Below, one piece after another: positions 7,039 through 8,409 of a DNA stretch of 8,409 bases. The stretch covers positions 1-8,409 of the forward strand of contig JADFYT010000094.1 in NCBI GenBank assembly GCA_015232935.1. The letters are read 5' to 3'. The notes beneath the pieces were generated by a model. The model saw only the letters and a program-made list of their open reading frames with translations, did not search any database and was not told the origin of the DNA. The translations under genes were made by a program, and so were the position numbers. Source of the stretch: Desulfamplus sp. Its GTDB lineage: Bacteria > Desulfobacterota > Desulfobacteria > Desulfobacterales > Desulfobacteraceae. Within the stretch, counting starts at the first letter, position 1; each line of letters starts with the position of its first letter.

Positions 7039-8211
7039 TTATCCCTGATGACATTCAGGGATTATACTTAGAAAAAATTGTTCAAGAACCAGACGGACAG
7101 AAGCGTTGGTTTTAAGTTTTATTTCTGCTGCATGAATAGCCTCAAGACCGCGAACCGGATAATTCTCAGGCAATCCAGGTGCAATGTTTGACAATTCGTG
7201 GACAAAATCTGAATTAACAAATTTATCTGAACAGACAAGGTTGCCATTTTTGCTTAAATATCTGACCAACGCAATATCTCGTAACCACAGTTTTATCAGT
7301 GATATGTAATATGGCATGCGAGCGGTTTCCCTGCTCAGTTTTTCAGCCAGTACAAGAGCATATAAATACGCTGATGAGCTGTTTTTATCTTTTACAAGCA
7401 AGAAAAGCTGATCAAGAAGCCAACGTCTCAAACTGATCCAGTCAGTTGTATATGTCGGTTCTGTCTCGACACATTCTTGCTCGATAACTCCTTGAGTAAT
7501 TATTTCGTCAGATTGCAGACAGCTTTTGCAAACGGGCTTCCCGCCATAACTCTTTTGGCTGAAACTCTTATGTTTTATATTGGCAAACATCATGGCCACC
7601 TCCATATCCCCGTTAGATGAGCTTGCTGCAATCCTTGCAGTTGAAGAGGGGACATTGCATTCAGCAACAAGCCTTTGTACCATCTGTGCAAGGGAGAGAG
7701 GTCTGAATCTTATATGTCTGCACCTTGAAATAATGGTAGGCAGCAGATCATTTAGAGATGCTGAAAGAAGCACAAAAAAAGTTCTCTCGGGAGGCTCTTC
7801 CAGAATTTTCAGAAGAGCATTGGCAGACTCCCTGTTCATTGCATGTGCATCCTCTATTATAACCATTCGCATTCTTGCTTCATGTGGTTTTGATACAAGG
7901 GCACCGCAAAGTTCCCTGATCTGTGCAATCTTTATGATCTTCTTTTCCGGTTCAGGAGCGACAGTTATGATATCAGGATGCATGGCAGCATCAATTTTAT
8001 TACAGGCTCCGCATTTATTGCATGCAATCGAGTCTGACTGTGAACCAATAGATTGATCGTTTGATGTAAGGTCTCTGCCAAGGCAGTTGATGTTTTTCAC
8101 AAATGTCATGGCAACTTTTTTTTTCTCCTGTTCACAGCTTCCTGTAAACAGCAGGGCATTGGGTATTCTTCTGTTCAGTAGTATGGTTTTTAGCTCATCT
8201 ACAGGATACAT
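7039..8211 (-). CDS. holB: DNA polymerase III delta-prime subunit
   Basis: This 390-residue protein is the delta-prime clamp-loader subunit, which helps load the sliding clamp on DNA in the replisome. A zinc module is visible with Cys43, Cys64, Cys67 and Cys70, followed by HPDI (78-81). The AAA+ core shows VIIEDAHAMN (117-126), the helix ANALLKILEEPP (130-141) and TIISRC (159-164), the SRC arginine-finger motif used in trans by neighbouring clamp-loader subunits. The P-loop region (GSCEQEKKKV, 24-33) lacks GKT, consistent with delta-prime not binding ATP. Its length exceeds the roughly 330 residues of E. coli HolB; an insert around 212-255 carries CKSC (228-231). ATG 8211 is chosen over ATG 8229 because GGAG (8220-8217) precedes it by five bases, whereas nothing like a ribosome site precedes 8229. 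The stop lies in a hairpin shared with the ricT leader. Confidence 0.95.
   Translation of the reverse strand: MYPVDELKTILLNRRIPNALLFTGSCEQEKKKVAMTFVKNINCLGRDLTSNDQSIGSQSDSIACNKCGACNKIDAAMHPDIITVAPEPEKKIIKIAQIRELCGALVSKPHEARMRMVIIEDAHAMNRESANALLKILEEPPERTFFVLLSASLNDLLPTIISRCRHIRFRPLSLAQMVQRLVAECNVPSSTARIAASSSNGDMEVAMMFANIKHKSFSQKSYGGKPVCKSCLQSDEIITQGVIEQECVETEPTYTTDWISLRRWLLDQLFLLVKDKNSSSAYLYALVLAEKLSRETARMPYYISLIKLWLRDIALVRYLSKNGNLVCSDKFVNSDFVHELSNIAPGLPENYPVRGLEAIHAAEIKLKTNASVRLVLEQFFLSIIPECHQG
7041..7062 (-). repeat. Perfect 8-bp hairpin over the holB stop codon
   Basis: On the minus strand, ATCCCTGA (7062-7055) and TCAGGGAT (7048-7041) pair perfectly around a 6-base loop, the last paired base being the T of the holB TAA. 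A second AGGGAT at 7030-7025 overlaps the ricT Shine-Dalgarno and could pair with the same ATCCCT. No T-run follows, so this is not an intrinsic terminator. A translational-coupling role is an inference. Confidence 0.6.
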
Positions 8212-8216
8212 AAAGA

Positions 8217-8220
8217 CTCC
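8217..8220 (-). promoter_or_regulatory. Shine-Dalgarno that sets the holB start
   Basis: GGAG lies five bases upstream of ATG 8211. The in-frame ATG at 8229 is preceded by ACTTCCATAG, with no purine-rich site, so the shorter 390-residue protein is preferred. Confidence 0.65.
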
Positions 8221-8235
8221 ATATGCCATCTATGG

Positions 8236-8298
8236 AAGTACTTGAGACGAACTGAGAAGTGCTTGACACGAACTGAGAAATACTTGACACGCACTAAA
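8236..8298. repeat. Three tandem 21-bp repeats between the HU/IHF-like gene and holB
   Basis: Units run 8236-8256, 8257-8277 and 8278-8298, with no spacers. Each has the core A-CTTGA-ACG or G-CTTGA-ACG, followed by AACTGAG in units 1 and 2. Units 1 and 2 differ at two positions; units 2 and 3 differ at five. The unit start AAGTACTT in copy 1 is an 8-bp perfect palindrome, degraded in the other copies. The third copy overlaps the stop codon of the upstream gene, and the array ends 25 bases before the holB ATG. The 21-bp period equals two DNA helical turns, as in phased protein-binding arrays, and also seven codons. Confidence 0.8.
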
Positions 8299-8409
8299 AA
8301 TCGACCCTCTCTTTCAGTTCTTTCCCGCACTTGAAAAAGGGAAGTTTTTTTGGAGGTATGGTTACCTTGTCACCTGTTTTTGGATTTCTGCCGGTGTAAC
8401 TCTCATACT
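8294..8409 (-). CDS. HU/IHF-family DNA-binding protein (C-terminal 37 residues only)
   Basis: Only the 3' end is in the window, read from the second full codon boundary at the edge to TAG (8296-8294). The sequence contains TGRNPKTGDKVTIPPKK, the hallmark end of the DNA-gripping beta-arm of HU and IHF, where the GRNP proline region contacts the minor groove. FFKCGKELKERVDF then forms the final strand and helix. Such proteins are small (about 90-100 residues), bind as dimers and bend DNA, so the missing part is about 55-65 residues. The ending looks more IHF-alpha-like than a plain HU, but the fragment is too short to choose. The stop codon lies inside the tandem repeat array that fills the gap to holB. 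Confidence 0.9.
   Translation of the reverse strand, partial: YESYTGRNPKTGDKVTIPPKKLPFFKCGKELKERVDF

Noticed and set aside
6566..7048. Plus-strand open frame of 160 codons
   Set aside because: It is antisense to ricT, including its cysteine motifs, and has no features of its own.
7580..8056. Plus-strand open frame of 158 codons
   Set aside because: It is the antisense shadow of the holB AAA+ and zinc regions.
8212..8229. Longer holB start at ATG 8229
   Set aside because: No ribosome site precedes it, whereas ATG 8211 has GGAG at five bases, and the family-like sequence begins at MYPVDEL.
8263..8289. TTGACA hexamers on the plus strand within the tandem repeats, resembling -35 boxes
   Set aside because: No -10-like hexamer follows at 16-18 bases and no plus-strand gene lies downstream.

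Overview
All recognisable genes in this 8.4 kb window lie on the minus strand, so they read from right to left. The gene set is bacterial and chromosomal: DNA replication, translation and cell-wall genes, with no transposase, integrase, phage gene, CRISPR array, tRNA or rRNA. The order HU/IHF-type protein, holB, ricT (PSP1 family), metG, together with moderately AT-rich base use and the style of the proteins, suggests a delta-proteobacterium / Desulfobacterota, perhaps near the Desulfobacteraceae. That placement is an inference from gene order and memory of the families, not a database result.

Layout in transcription order. (1) 8409-8294: the last 37 codons of an HU/IHF-family DNA-bending protein, cut by the window edge. 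(2) 8298-8236: three tandem copies of a 21-bp unit filling the gap to holB. (3) 8211-7039: holB, the DNA polymerase III delta-prime clamp-loader subunit, with a zinc module and an insert carrying an extra CxxC. (4) 7018-6206: ricT, a PSP1-domain protein with the full cysteine set of the Fe-S-binding RicT/YaaT family. A perfect hairpin at the holB stop shares one arm sequence with the ricT Shine-Dalgarno. (5) 6043-4040: metG, methionyl-tRNA synthetase with a fused C-terminal tRNA-binding domain. (6) 4039-3688: a 352-base gap with a good sigma70-like promoter and a 65-codon open frame that has no usable start. (7) 3687-2119: a membrane-anchored monofunctional penicillin-binding transpeptidase. 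(8) 1971-1 and beyond: the first 657 codons of a very unusual GlmS-like protein that runs off the left edge.

How they relate. holB, ricT and metG form a tight housekeeping cluster also known, with variations, from Firmicutes. The transpeptidase and the GlmS-like protein may form a second, envelope-related pair, since GlmS makes the amino-sugar precursor of peptidoglycan and the transpeptidase cross-links it. The most unusual object is the GlmS-like protein. Its class II glutamine-amidotransferase domain is recognisable, but the would-be N-terminal nucleophile Cys lies about 45 residues inside the chain, and two large inserts of roughly 170 and 95 residues split the domain. It could be a pro-enzyme of the glutamate-synthase type, or a protein that has changed or lost the glutaminase reaction.
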